From Aporhodopirellula rubra (GTDB lineage: Bacteria; Planctomycetota; Planctomycetia; Pirellulales; Pirellulaceae): DNA of 64,000 nt. Made by a program: the position numbers and the translations under genes. Positions within the stretch are counted from its first letter, which is position 1. Each line of letters opens with the position of its first letter. Shown here in pieces: positions 53,924 to 62,735 of the stretch. Location: positions 372,001 through 436,000 of the forward strand of contig NZ_JACHXU010000003.1 in assembly GCF_014192335.1 (NCBI RefSeq), given 5' to 3'. Below the pieces are notes generated by a model. That model searched no databases, had not been told where the DNA came from, and was given only the letters and a program-made list of their open reading frames with translations.

Positions 53924-56900
53924 CAGCTAAACACCAAGCCTCCGGACTTCGATCGCTCGACGAGCCGACGCGTATTTTCCGCGGTCGCGATGATCGCCCG
54001 TTTCATGTCCTCCGTGATGCCATCACCGGACGAAGCGGGAAGCTGCAAACGCGACGTGGCACCGCTGAGTGCCAAATCGAATTCGCTGAGCGACTGACGG
54101 ACCGAGGCGAAGGTTTCGTTGATGGCAACAACATCCAGGGCCGGTTCATCAGCTTCAGGCTCCACTACTGCCATTGCCTCGACGACAGGTTTATCTTCCT
54201 CCGGAATTTTCAGCTGCGGCGCCGCGATTACCTCCTCGTCCAACGGCTCGATGGGATCGAGCTTCAGAGGCTCCAGCTTTCTCGCACTACTGCCGAGCCC
54301 CAATCCACGGGAATCGAAGTTGCCTGCCGACTCGACTTGCGCCGTGTTGTCGGGACCGTCTGCAAATCGATCCATTGATGCCTGAGCATCTGGATCGATC
54401 CCGAGTTTTAGATCCTTCGGGTTCGGAGGCTGCAGTTCGGGATCATCGATCCCGGGGAGATCGACCGGGGGAATATTGACCTCATCACGATTGATCGGTT
54501 CAGGCAGCGCCGGCGGTTTCGGCGGCTCGGCAATGTCAGGTGGGGAACCAGGTTTAGTGCGGTCGGATGGTGCGGTCGCATTGTTCGCCCGATCAATGGC
54601 GGCCTCGAAGTCGGCTTGAGCTGCGGCAACCTTTTCGTCTCGTTCCCGCTGGCGATCGCCCAACTCATTCGTACGCGCTGCCTCACGAGCTGCTTTGGAC
54701 TCCGCCCGCATTTGGTCGAGGGTGGATTGGACACCGGCCGTGGTGTCTTCGATCAGTTGCTGTCGTTGAGCCTGAGCAGAATCGTTTTCCCGAAACTGTT
54801 GCTGTTTCGACTGATCGACGACCGCATTCTTAGCATCGGTCTCCGCGTCAATGGCTTGCATTTCCGCATCGAGATCGCGACCTTCACGTGCTTTGCGCCG
54901 TGCTTCGAGTTGAGCCGCGATGCCCTTTTGCATCTCGATGCGGTTGGCTTCGATCTGCTGTTTCCGTTTCGATCGTCGCTGTTGCCGCTCAATAATTGCC
55001 TGGTTGCGACGCTGTTGCTCGGCTGCTTCGGCCGCGCGGGTATCGGCGTCGATCTTGGCCATTTCGACGTCGACATTGATATCGTCGTCGAACAGAGCTT
55101 TGAGTTTGATCCATGCCTTCTTGAGGAAGCCGACCGTCGAATTCCACATCGATTTCACCTGGCCGACAAACACGGTCCATGTGTCGGCCAAGTAGTCGAC
55201 TGTTTCAACCCATGCTTTCTCAACGCCAGCCAGGGCATTGATCAGTACGCCACCGATTTGCACGGCAACGTCACCGGCGATATCGACCAGTTCGTGCAGT
55301 TTCAGGAATCCCTTCTTCAGAAAGCCGATCGTATTGTTCCAGCCTTTCTGGACCGCGGACGTCAGAATGGTCCAGCCGTCCGCCATGAATCCGAGCGTGT
55401 CGTTCCACACACCGGCTAGCCCGGACAACGCACCGATCAATACGTCACCAACGGCATACGCCGAGTCCGCCCAGACATCCGCGATGTACTGAGTGAACTC
55501 GGCCCATTTGGTTTGCAGAAAGGTAGTGCCTTTGATCCACTGCAGTTTCAGGTACGACCAAAGCACGTCGGTGGCTGCAGTGATGTCGCCGGCCGCCAGC
55601 GCGTTGGCGATCGCACCGAAAGCGGCGAGTGTTTCAGCTTTGAGAACTTCAAAGACGGTGCCCAGGTACTCGATCGCCTTGCCAGCGATGCCGGTGGAAT
55701 ACAGGAAATAGCCACCGAGGGCAGCGATGGCAGCGACGACAAGGCCCAGCGGCGTGAACAACATGCCAACGGCGCTGACGATCACGCCGATGGAGGCACC
55801 AATGAAACTAAAGATGCTGGCCAAGCCTCCAACGGCGAAGGATGCCGCGGCGGCAAACGAACCAAGCGTGAACAGTGCGGCGCCGATTCCGATGATGGCG
55901 ACCGCACTTGCCGCCGCAATCTTGACAATCTTTTGATTCTTATTGATCCACTCGATCACCCCTGAAGCAGCCCGGCTAAACGCATTGACCATCTTGGTGA
56001 CGCTACCTTCGAGCGATTCGCCGATTGCGATGGCGACGCCTTCGATCGAAGATTTGAGAATCCGAAACGCGCCGCCCAGACCGCCTTCCATTTCCTCCGA
56101 TGTCTTTGCCGCTATTCCACCGGCGTTCTGAAGTTCTTGGTACAGCTCACGCGTATCAGCGACTGATTTCCCGATGGAGCTGGCAGCCGTGATGCCCAGC
56201 AATCCGAAGACTTCGTTGAGTTTTTCCGCCTTCTCGGCGGTGCCCATGTTCGCGGTCGCTGCAGCGACTTCGCCCAGGATGTCGACCAGCGATCGGGCGT
56301 TGCCCTTGACATCCTTGGTTGCCACACCGAAGACGGCTTGAAACTTCTCCGATTCCGCTGCGCTGATCGTCAGCAATCGACGCATGGCGTTACCGGCCGA
56401 TGAACCTTGGATGCCCATGTTGCCGAGTGTTCCAAGCACCGCCAGAGTTTCTTCCAGACTCATGTTGGCATCGGCGGCAACGGGACCGGCATAAGACAAG
56501 GCTTCGCCGAGCGATTCCACCGTGTTGAATGATTTGTTCGCCGCGGCGGTCAAACCGTCGGCGACACGCGTTGCTTCGCCGGCTTCCATGCCAAATTGCC
56601 GGATGGTGGCGGCCATGATGCCGGAGGCCTGTGTGGCGTCGGTACCGGTCGCGCGAGCCATATTCATCACTGCGGCGGTCATTCGCTCGATCTGCTCCGG
56701 CTTGAAACCGGCACGACCGAGTTCCGTCATCAGCGAGGCGACTTCGCTGGCCGAATAGCTGGTCGTTGCACCGAGCTTTTTGGCGGTATTGCGTAGCGAC
56801 TCCAGCTGCGTTTCCGTCGCTTGCGTGATCGCGGCGACACCGCGCATGGCATCGTCGAAGTTGGAGAAGATGGCCACGCTACCGCCCAGAGGAGCCGCAG

Positions 56901-57054
56901 CAGCGGCGCCGAGTCCCATGAGTTTCGTGCCGAGCAAGCGAGTTGATTGCCCGAACGATTGCAGTCGCTTCTGAGCAGATCGAAGCCCCTTCACGAACGC
57001 TGCATCCTTGGTCAGCAGTTCGACGTAGGCGGCTCCGGCTCGGACTTGCGACAT
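53923..57054 (-). CDS. Tail tape measure protein (TP901 type)
   Basis: The 1043-residue protein has the PhageMin_Tail/TP901 core in its first 330 residues: NFDDAMRGVAAITQATETQL, ELGRAGFKPEQIERM, AATIRQFGMEAGEATR and LGNMGIQGSSAGNAMRRLL. Hydrophobic segments follow (about 370-470; AAASAVAIIGIGAALFTLGS and others), then an Ala/Gln/Arg-rich coiled-coil region (about 640-800) and a Pro-rich acidic stretch. Tape measure proteins set tail length and help DNA ejection, and their presence implies a long, siphovirus- or myovirus-like tail. A 95-residue gene upstream overlaps it by 43 bases. Confidence 0.88.
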   Translation of the reverse strand: MSQVRAGAAYVELLTKDAAFVKGLRSAQKRLQSFGQSTRLLGTKLMGLGAAAAAPLGGSVAIFSNFDDAMRGVAAITQATETQLESLRNTAKKLGATTSYSASEVASLMTELGRAGFKPEQIERMTAAVMNMARATGTDATQASGIMAATIRQFGMEAGEATRVADGLTAAANKSFNTVESLGEALSYAGPVAADANMSLEETLAVLGTLGNMGIQGSSAGNAMRRLLTISAAESEKFQAVFGVATKDVKGNARSLVDILGEVAAATANMGTAEKAEKLNEVFGLLGITAASSIGKSVADTRELYQELQNAGGIAAKTSEEMEGGLGGAFRILKSSIEGVAIAIGESLEGSVTKMVNAFSRAASGVIEWINKNQKIVKIAAASAVAIIGIGAALFTLGSFAAAASFAVGGLASIFSFIGASIGVIVSAVGMLFTPLGLVVAAIAALGGYFLYSTGIAGKAIEYLGTVFEVLKAETLAAFGAIANALAAGDITAATDVLWSYLKLQWIKGTTFLQTKWAEFTQYIADVWADSAYAVGDVLIGALSGLAGVWNDTLGFMADGWTILTSAVQKGWNNTIGFLKKGFLKLHELVDIAGDVAVQIGGVLINALAGVEKAWVETVDYLADTWTVFVGQVKSMWNSTVGFLKKAWIKLKALFDDDINVDVEMAKIDADTRAAEAAEQQRRNQAIIERQQRRSKRKQQIEANRIEMQKGIAAQLEARRKAREGRDLDAEMQAIDAETDAKNAVVDQSKQQQFRENDSAQAQRQQLIEDTTAGVQSTLDQMRAESKAAREAARTNELGDRQRERDEKVAAAQADFEAAIDRANNATAPSDRTKPGSPPDIAEPPKPPALPEPINRDEVNIPPVDLPGIDDPELQPPNPKDLKLGIDPDAQASMDRFADGPDNTAQVESAGNFDSRGLGLGSSARKLEPLKLDPIEPLDEEVIAAPQLKIPEEDKPVVEAMAVVEPEADEPALDVVAINETFASVRQSLSEFDLALSGATSRLQLPASSGDGITEDMKRAIIATAENTRRLVERSKSGGLVFS

Positions 57055-57299
57055 GGGGAATGGCTACTTGCTAGAAGCGATGGGCTAGAAGGCGTGAACG
57101 CAGCACCGAGAAGAGTGGCAACCTGCTCGACGGTTGCCTGGGCGGGCACGGGCTTGGCGGCCGTGTACGGATTAAAGTCATCGGGCTTGAACGGCTTGCG
57201 ACGACGCCGTCGATCGCGATTGATCTCAGCGGTCAGTGCCATGACGCTCGAGGCGATGTTCCAGTCGTGGCGTCGCCGAGCATCCGCCATGCGCATCAA
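57012..57299 (-). CDS. Putative tail assembly protein
   Basis: The 95-residue product is basic and helical in its first half (ADARRRHDWNIASSVMALTA, DRRRRRKPFKPDDF). It sits just before the tape measure gene, the usual place of the second tail assembly chaperone. It overlaps the upstream gene by 4 bases and the tape measure gene by 43. No family can be named from the sequence. Confidence 0.5.
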   Translation of the reverse strand: MMRMADARRRHDWNIASSVMALTAEINRDRRRRRKPFKPDDFNPYTAAKPVPAQATVEQVATLLGAAFTPSSPSLLASSHSPCRKSEPEPPTSNC

Positions 57300-57811
57300 T
57301 TGGCGGAGGGTGAGTGGTCCTGGATCGACTCCGACGACGCCAGCGAGTTCGATGACGATGCGCTCAACGTCGGCACCCCGAGTTTCTGTTCGAGTTCGCT
57401 CACGATCGAGTCCACCAGTGTCGGATCGTCCAGTCTCCGTTCGATCGCTTCGAGTCCCCGTGTCTCGATCATCCGCTGTTTGTCGGCCGCCTTCCGCAGA
57501 AGACGGCGACGGGACTCCGGGAAGTAGGCCACCAAAGCATCGACAACCGCTTTGCAGGCTTCATCGATTGCGTCGCCCGCCAATCCTTCGGCGAATGCTT
57601 CATCGTCTACATCTTGCTGGTCCGCTTGCGGTTTGCAAATCGCAAACAACACGTCGCCCAGCAGCAAGGGATCGGTCGCCAGACGATTGATCAAATCGCC
57701 ATCAATGGCATCGAGCAAACGAACGTCGGTGAGTGTTTTCACGCGGCGAAGCGTCGTATTATCGATATCGACGATCCATACCCGACCGCGACGATCAATG
57801 AATTTCTGCAT
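57296..57811 (-). CDS. Putative tail assembly protein
   Basis: The 171-residue protein is mixed alpha/beta at the start (RRGRVWIVDIDNTTLRRVKT) and helical afterwards, ending in Ser-rich sequence. It lies between the tail tube and the tape measure genes, so by synteny it is a tail assembly chaperone. Whether it is joined to the next gene by a programmed frameshift, as in lambda gpG/gpGT, cannot be decided: the two frames overlap by 4 bases, and I saw no clear slippery heptamer. Confidence 0.55.
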   Translation of the reverse strand: MQKFIDRRGRVWIVDIDNTTLRRVKTLTDVRLLDAIDGDLINRLATDPLLLGDVLFAICKPQADQQDVDDEAFAEGLAGDAIDEACKAVVDALVAYFPESRRRLLRKAADKQRMIETRGLEAIERRLDDPTLVDSIVSELEQKLGVPTLSASSSNSLASSESIQDHSPSAN

Positions 57812-57927
57812 GGTAAAAACTGCTATAAACTTCTAGGTTTCATTCTGCGTAAGGGGCAAGTTCGTCTCGCAAAGCCAGTACGCATGAAAACGATGTAGAA
57901 TTGACGTTCAATCAACGGAAAAGGATT

Positions 57928-58215
57928 ATGCGAGACTGCTTCGAACTTGTGGAACTATCTCTGTACATAGTCGGGATAGCATTGATTCTGCCAGTACTAC
58001 AGATATTTGATGGCCGTGGCTCTGTTGGAGCTGTTCTGTTCCTATGCTTGGTCTTTCCGATTCCGTTTTTCCTTGCTCGACTGCGAGTAACATTCCCTGA
58101 GCGGATTGATGTCGCGTTCGAGCAACTCGCATACTGGACGTTTTTCGTTGGCTTATTTGTGATGGCAATCCTATGCGTAACCGCGGCATATCGATGGATA
58201 GCCTCTGTTCAATGA
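57928..58215 (+). CDS. Small membrane protein inserted in tail module (moron-like)
   Basis: The 95-residue protein is encoded on the strand opposite the surrounding phage genes. It has three hydrophobic segments (YIVGIALILPVLQIF, GAVLFLCLVFPIPFFLA, TFFVGLFVMAILCVTAAY), so it is an inner-membrane protein. A good ribosome-binding site (AAAAGGA) precedes the ATG at 57928. Isolated, oppositely oriented membrane genes between phage structural genes are typical morons, often expressed in the lysogen for superinfection exclusion. That role is inferred. Confidence 0.6.
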   Translation: MRDCFELVELSLYIVGIALILPVLQIFDGRGSVGAVLFLCLVFPIPFFLARLRVTFPERIDVAFEQLAYWTFFVGLFVMAILCVTAAYRWIASVQ

Positions 58216-58232
58216 AGAAGATGTGACGTCGG

Positions 58233-58649
58233 TCACGCTCCGCTTCCGCTGCCCACATTCATCCCGCCACCGGACGAAGACTGTGTCGGCTTGAGTGTTA
58301 CGTCCGCCGAGACGACTTCTTCGAGGTTTTGGTTGACGTTAAAGTTCATGACTTCGCATGTCAGCGTTAGCGCACCACCTGCATCTGAAATGCCGACATC
58401 GCACGGTGTGCCGCTGCTCCAGAGTCCTTGCAGCATCCCGAACGAGGTGTCGCCGTTCTTATTAAGCACCGTGAACTCAATTGAGGCATCTTTCAGCGTA
58501 CCGACCGTTGCTCTCCAACCATTGTTGGCTCGCGTTGATGCATCCGCCTCGGCCTTCTCAAGATTGACGGTCAGGTCTTTGACGTTCTTGATCTCGGCGC
58601 CATCGATGGTGAGGACGGCGTCGAGACCGAGGACTACTTCTGCTGACAT
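58233..58649 (-). CDS. Phage tail tube protein
   Basis: The 138-residue protein is nearly all beta: VLGLDAVLTIDGAEIKNVKD, DASIEFTVLNKNGDTSF, ALTLTCEVMNFNVNQNLEEV and VSADVTLKPTQSSSGG. This is the composition and length of major tail tube proteins, and it lies in the right place upstream of the tail assembly and tape measure genes. The Gly/Ser-rich end is likely flexible. Confidence 0.7.
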   Translation of the reverse strand: MSAEVVLGLDAVLTIDGAEIKNVKDLTVNLEKAEADASTRANNGWRATVGTLKDASIEFTVLNKNGDTSFGMLQGLWSSGTPCDVGISDAGGALTLTCEVMNFNVNQNLEEVVSADVTLKPTQSSSGGGMNVGSGSGA

Positions 58650-58664
58650 ATTGATTCTCGCGAG

Positions 58665-59222
58665 TTACTTCACACTGTCACGCCAAAACTTGGGCAAGCG
58701 TGATTGATTGGCTTCGAGGGCGGGCCGCATAAATGGCCGTTTGGGATAGCGACGCGGCTTTGAAGTACCGCGCCGCTCGTTTTCTGCTTCGATCAGTCGG
58801 GTCGCACGGTTGGCTTGGGCTCCGGTCAGCAACTTTGTCCGAGCAAACTTGCCAGGCCGGATGACTCGAATCGGACCGTGTTCACCGACGCGGAAGCGAT
58901 GACGTTTGAGTTTGCGGCGCTTCGTGGAAACGCCTCCAAACTCGTGCAGGTTCCACAGTCGGCCAGCAATCTCGTTGACCGGTCCGATGACAGCTTCCTC
59001 ACGGTCGCGATTCACCTCGTAGCGAATCACGCGACGAAGCATGCCGGTCTGCGTGTGCGGTGGCGATCCTGGACTGGACGGCTTTTTTCGTTTGCGGATC
59101 GACCGTTTGGCGGTCAGTCGAATCGTTCCGGCTGCGTGCCCGAGCGATCGAAAGTTTGCGGCCTGAACCTTCTTTTGGACCTGGCCTTGGTTGAATCGGA
59201 CACGAGTCCGGATATGGATCAC
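58665..59222 (-). CDS. Putative tail completion protein (HK97 gp10-like)
   Basis: The 185-residue protein is basic (IRLTAKRSIRKRKKPSSPG, LKRHRFRVGEHGP) with a central part resembling the gp10-like head-tail joining proteins that often have an N-terminal VQKKVQAA-type helix. It precedes the tail tube gene, where tail completion proteins usually lie, and overlaps the upstream gene by 4 bases. The call rests mainly on position and composition. Confidence 0.5.
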   Translation of the reverse strand: MIHIRTRVRFNQGQVQKKVQAANFRSLGHAAGTIRLTAKRSIRKRKKPSSPGSPPHTQTGMLRRVIRYEVNRDREEAVIGPVNEIAGRLWNLHEFGGVSTKRRKLKRHRFRVGEHGPIRVIRPGKFARTKLLTGAQANRATRLIEAENERRGTSKPRRYPKRPFMRPALEANQSRLPKFWRDSVK

Positions 59223-59662
59223 TTGGCCAGTTCAAACGTAAGTGTCAGCAGGCTAGTGAACTGATTGAACTGCGTCCAGTGTTCGACGGAGTAGAGCACT
59301 GCATTCTCGACTTTCACGCAGCGGGCGGCGACAAGCGAGTTGAGTCGCTTCAAACGGAAGTAGTCTGCCAACTCTTCGACAAAGAAGACCAGCGGGTCGA
59401 TCTCTTTAGCGTCACCCTTGGAGAACTTCTTCTGGACCGCCACGTCGATGGTTGCGTGAAACTTGTTGCTGGCTCGGTCAAGTGGCAAGTACTCGACTTC
59501 CCGAGGCACGACGGTGACTCGCAGTTCCTTCATATCTTCGAGGTCGAAGTTGGGAACGTACAGTCGCTGGGCTGCGAGGTTCTTTTTGCTGAAATCGCCG
59601 GCGTTGATTTCGGCAACGACACTCTCGGCGATCTGTATAACGGTGGCGGGATTCGCGGTCAT
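59219..59662 (-). CDS. Putative neck or tail terminator protein
   Basis: The 147-residue protein has an alpha/beta start (IQIAESVVAEINAGDFSKKN), then strands (ELRVTVVPREVEYLPLDRAS) and a helix-strand end (SVEHWTQFNQFTSLLTLTFEL). This resembles tail terminator or neck proteins in size and fold. Overlaps of 4 bases with both neighbours show it is in the same operon. No sequence motif allows a firm family call. Confidence 0.5.
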   Translation of the reverse strand: MTANPATVIQIAESVVAEINAGDFSKKNLAAQRLYVPNFDLEDMKELRVTVVPREVEYLPLDRASNKFHATIDVAVQKKFSKGDAKEIDPLVFFVEELADYFRLKRLNSLVAARCVKVENAVLYSVEHWTQFNQFTSLLTLTFELAK

Positions 59663-60039
59663 GAAATGGTATCAACCAGTTTGGTATGGATGCGGAGTTT
59701 GACGCGAAAGGGATCGCTGTAACGCCATGGCGGCTCGTTGCCGATCGACATAAGCTCATAGATGAACGTCGTGTCACCGTCCGTTTCGAGTATGCGGTCA
59801 CCTCGGCGAGGCCAAGTGCCGATGGCACTACTGAGCAGATCTTTGGAGTTGATCAGAAAGTCTCGGACTTGGGCTCGCGTGATGATGCCTTCGCCATCTT
59901 CTTGCTCGTATTCCGACTTTCCGATCGTTGCGGGAAGCTCGACCGACAGTTCATCACGTTGGTAGGTGACCATGCGTGATGCGTGTTTGGTCAACTTGTC
60001 AGAGAGCCAAGCCTGACCACGTGCGAGCAGGTCGCTCAC
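59659..60039 (-). CDS. Putative head-tail connector protein
   Basis: The 126-residue protein contains strands around VTYQRDELSVELPATIGKSE and ILETDGDTTFIYELMSIGNE, which resemble short head-tail joining proteins. It is in the neck region of the operon between a membrane-anchored gene and the putative terminator protein, with 4-base overlaps on both sides. Confidence 0.5.
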   Translation of the reverse strand: MSDLLARGQAWLSDKLTKHASRMVTYQRDELSVELPATIGKSEYEQEDGEGIITRAQVRDFLINSKDLLSSAIGTWPRRGDRILETDGDTTFIYELMSIGNEPPWRYSDPFRVKLRIHTKLVDTIS

Positions 60040-60314
60040 GATTTGGTGGAACGTAATGTGGATGCCGGCTTCGACTTGAGCAGCGTCGCTGCCTTCTCGC
60101 CCAGCTCGTCACGCCACGCCTCATCGGCTCGCCGTTGATATTCGTCGGCGATTGCTTCGGCTTCCTCGTTGAGCTGTTGTTGCCGGAAGTTGGCTTGCCT
60201 GGCAAACGGCTGAGTGAAGTTGAGGTTGCCGCTGTCTCGATCACGCTTCTTTGCTGGAAGCAAAGCCACGGCGACGAGTACCAGGACGACAACGGTTGCA
60301 ATTCCAAGAATCAT
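60036..60314 (-). CDS. Small membrane-anchored phage protein
   Basis: The 92-residue product begins with a transmembrane helix (ILGIATVVVLVLVAVALLP), then a basic, helical, coiled-coil-like segment (FRQQQLNEEAEAIADEYQRR) on the likely cytoplasmic side. It is located among neck genes. Membrane anchors are uncommon there, so it could be a host-membrane protein that acts during infection or assembly. The function is unknown. Confidence 0.55.
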   Translation of the reverse strand: MILGIATVVVLVLVAVALLPAKKRDRDSGNLNFTQPFARQANFRQQQLNEEAEAIADEYQRRADEAWRDELGEKAATLLKSKPASTLRSTKS

Positions 60315-60319
60315 GAGCC

Positions 60320-61354
60320 TTACATGCCTCGCTTGATGAGAATGAATCCGAGCAGAATGATCGCGACGACAATCAACGCGAGCGTCGCCAGTTCGCCGGC
60401 ACCGGCCCAGATGAATGCGTTGCGTCCACCGGAATCGCGGTCGAAGAGTGGTTCGCGATCGCGGTCTCGATCACGATCGAACGGTCGCCACGTTGGTTCC
60501 GTCGGTTCGATCGGACAGTAACCGTCGGGGCAATCTTCGGGAGAGAGTTGAAGCGTCGGTGAGATCGCTGAATCCCAAGAGTAGCCGCGTGACTTCAGAG
60601 CGCCAGTCTTCTGAGCTTGGCGAGTTTGCTGATAGAGTTCGTAACCGTGTCGCAGGTCATCGAACAGTTCCGCCGGAGTCGACGGCAACATTGTGTAGCC
60701 TGCGGCATGAACGTGACCGCCACTCGAGTCCTGGAAGAGGACGACAGGGAACTGGCTGGCCGGAACAATGTCCGCATAGCGAGTCTTGTAGAGGGCGTTG
60801 CTTTCGGTGTAGACCTGGAACTCGCAACTTTGTCGGAGTTTCGAGAGCTTGGCGTCCTTGTTGAACCAGTCCGTTAGTTGCTGACTTTTCGCGTCGTTGC
60901 CGACGAACAATGCAATCTGGTATCGCTTCGTCGCACGTTCTGGAACTGCGTTGCCCGCGGAGTTCGCTGGCGTGACGATGATCGGCGCAGGAACCGTCGG
61001 AGCTGGCACGGTTGCTGGAATTGGCGTCGACGGGCGGACAACTGGCGAGGCCGGGACCACGCGATACGGTCGCAGTGTCGGTCGCACAACTGGCGGACAA
61101 GGCGGCGGGCAGTATCCAGATTGCTGCTTGAGTTCCCCTTGTGCGTCGAGGTTTACCTGAGCAGGCTCGGGCAGCTTTTCAATTTTCCGGCCAACCGGCG
61201 GAGTTGGTCTCGCCGTGGGAAGTCGCCAGTCATCATTGGTTTGCGGCCGAGGTGCTCGGTGCAATGCCGTGAAGACTACGCCCAGCAAGACGGCATGCAG
61301 GACCGCCACGACGATCAGGCCAACGCTCAGCCGGATCCGAATTTCATCTTTCAT
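60320..61354 (-). CDS. Membrane-anchored protein with thioredoxin-like central domain
   Basis: The 344-residue protein has an N-terminal transmembrane helix (VGLIVVAVLHAVLLGVVF, about residues 10-28) and a long Pro/Val-rich linker (about 40-135). A domain of about 110 residues follows, with RYQIALFVGNDAKSQQLTDW and QFPVVLFQDSSGGHVHAAG, which suggests a thioredoxin-like fold without a CxxC pair. A second transmembrane helix at the C-terminus (ATLALIVVAIILLGFILI) leads to a basic end. It overlaps the downstream end of the lipoprotein gene. Such a two-anchor protein between capsid and neck genes is unusual. The fold assignment is tentative. Confidence 0.5.
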   Translation of the reverse strand: MKDEIRIRLSVGLIVVAVLHAVLLGVVFTALHRAPRPQTNDDWRLPTARPTPPVGRKIEKLPEPAQVNLDAQGELKQQSGYCPPPCPPVVRPTLRPYRVVPASPVVRPSTPIPATVPAPTVPAPIIVTPANSAGNAVPERATKRYQIALFVGNDAKSQQLTDWFNKDAKLSKLRQSCEFQVYTESNALYKTRYADIVPASQFPVVLFQDSSGGHVHAAGYTMLPSTPAELFDDLRHGYELYQQTRQAQKTGALKSRGYSWDSAISPTLQLSPEDCPDGYCPIEPTEPTWRPFDRDRDRDREPLFDRDSGGRNAFIWAGAGELATLALIVVAIILLGFILIKRGM

Positions 61355-61955
61355 CAACAACCTCATAACTTCGATAGGGCAAGGAACTGGCGGGGTCTTC
61401 CATGACGGTTAGTGCGAATCCGCCGTAACCCGCCCAGAGGCGTACAAACTGTTCACGTGGCGTGAGCTCAAAGCGGCCGGGATAGTTGTTGTCCAGGATC
61501 GCGGCGTACTGCTGACCGTTTCGCTCGACCCATCCGACAAAGGTGCAACAGTGGGCGGGCTTCCACCAAAGAATCGCACCACGTCGTGTGGCATTGGCCC
61601 AGTCGAGGAAGCGAGGGTCAGCTTTGACTGTGTAGCTGTAGTCGATGCCGGCCGCATCGAGCCGGTTCCGCAAACGTGTGTCCCACTCGCCGTCGCTGTA
61701 GGTCGCTCGCCAACGTTCGCCGAGTTCAAACTCATTCAGCCATCGCAGGTGATTGACCAGCGACGCGTGAACGCAGCTGCCTTGATTTAGCCGGCCAGTC
61801 CAATTGCGTTGATGCAACTGAGGCGGCAGGTTAGCGATGGGCTGCTCCGGCGGCGGGGCCGGCAACGGTCGCACTTGCACATCGCGTTGCGGTAAACAAC
61901 CGGTGCAGACAATGAGGGCACAAAGCAAAACGAGAGATCGCAACTTGGCATCCAT
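61344..61955 (-). CDS. Lipoprotein with papain-like peptidase domain
   Basis: The 203-residue protein has a lipoprotein signal (LVLLCALIVCTGC, lipobox Cys near 20), then a C39/papain-like domain: a catalytic Cys in NQGSCVHASLVNHLRW near 60, a possible His in HCCTFVGW, and LDNNYPG as the Asp/Asn segment near 165. It should be exported and anchored in a membrane. A peptidase or transglutaminase-like activity on peptides is possible. In a phage structural operon it may aid entry, lysis or exclusion of other phages. The ATG at 61955 is preferred to a TTG upstream. Confidence 0.6.
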   Translation of the reverse strand: MDAKLRSLVLLCALIVCTGCLPQRDVQVRPLPAPPPEQPIANLPPQLHQRNWTGRLNQGSCVHASLVNHLRWLNEFELGERWRATYSDGEWDTRLRNRLDAAGIDYSYTVKADPRFLDWANATRRGAILWWKPAHCCTFVGWVERNGQQYAAILDNNYPGRFELTPREQFVRLWAGYGGFALTVMEDPASSLPYRSYEVVDER

Positions 61956-61978
61956 GCGAATAATGACCTGATGCAAGA

Positions 61979-62329
61979 TTACTGAAGCAGCCGAACTCGA
62001 ACGGCCGGAGTACTCGGCGGAGCATCTTCGACCGAGATTCCGATCATCGAGTGCTCGTACTGGTTCTTGATCACGTGATGGCTGATCTCGGACCAGTAAA
62101 GAATCGTGCCGGCAGGAATGTTCGTGGTCGGATCTTTGACGAGGCTGAAGACGCCACGAACCGTGATGCTGCCACGAGCCCCCGCGTAGATGCCGAACTT
62201 GGCGACGCCGACCAGCTTGTTCAGAACGACAACGTCGCCAGGTGCGATGTCGACATCTGGCACGAATGGAATGGTGTCACCTTCATGAACGAAGGTGGCC
62301 CCAGCGGGAACGATGATGGCGTTGCTCAC
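61979..62329 (-). CDS. DUF2190-like capsid decoration protein
   Basis: The 116-residue protein opens AIIVPAGATFVHEGDTIPFV and continues GDVVVLNKLVGVAKFGI and GSITVRGVFSLVKDP, the beta-sandwich pattern of DUF2190 capsid cement proteins found beside major capsid genes. It is homologous in layout to its upstream neighbour. It probably binds the outside of the capsid shell. Confidence 0.65.
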   Translation of the reverse strand: MSNAIIVPAGATFVHEGDTIPFVPDVDIAPGDVVVLNKLVGVAKFGIYAGARGSITVRGVFSLVKDPTTNIPAGTILYWSEISHHVIKNQYEHSMIGISVEDAPPSTPAVRVRLLQ

Positions 62330-62350
62330 GTGGCTTCATCACTTGGTTGA

Positions 62351-62680
62351 TCACTGACTGAGACGCACGCGTACAAACTCATCGGTCGTGGCAACGTCGG
62401 CGACGACCTTGCCGAGATACACCGTGTTCGTGTCAATCAGAGTGATGATGCCGTCATTAGTGGCATACACCTTCTGACCGGCCGAGTACTCGTCCTCGCT
62501 AGCCATGGCTTTCGGGAAATCGAAGACGCCTTCAACGGCAACCGAGCCAAGCACATCCGCCTTGAGGTCGCGCTTGGTGATGCCGACCAAATCGCCTTGA
62601 ATGACGATTGATCCAACCGGAACGTCGACATCAGGCGTAAAGTCAACGTGTTTGCCGTCGTGAACGAATTGAGCTTGCAT
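62351..62680 (-). CDS. DUF2190-like capsid decoration protein
   Basis: The 109-residue protein shares the pattern of the next gene: QFVHDGKHVDFTPDVDVPVG, GDLVGITKRDL, GSVAVEGVFDFPKA and VATTDEFVRVRLS. The pair looks like a tandem duplication. It lies directly downstream of the major capsid gene. The ATG at 62680 (MQAQFV) was chosen because residues upstream of it are not conserved in the neighbour. Confidence 0.65.
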   Translation of the reverse strand: MQAQFVHDGKHVDFTPDVDVPVGSIVIQGDLVGITKRDLKADVLGSVAVEGVFDFPKAMASEDEYSAGQKVYATNDGIITLIDTNTVYLGKVVADVATTDEFVRVRLSQ

Positions 62681-62735
62681 GGGAGTCCAAATAAAAAGCT
62701 GAGAGATCAAGAATCAGTTGAGACCGCAGCGAGGA

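Noticed and set aside
57012-57811. Lambda G/GT-type programmed frameshift between the two tail assembly genes
   Set aside because: The genes have a normal 4-base start-stop overlap, and I saw no slippery heptamer; I did not test every shift.
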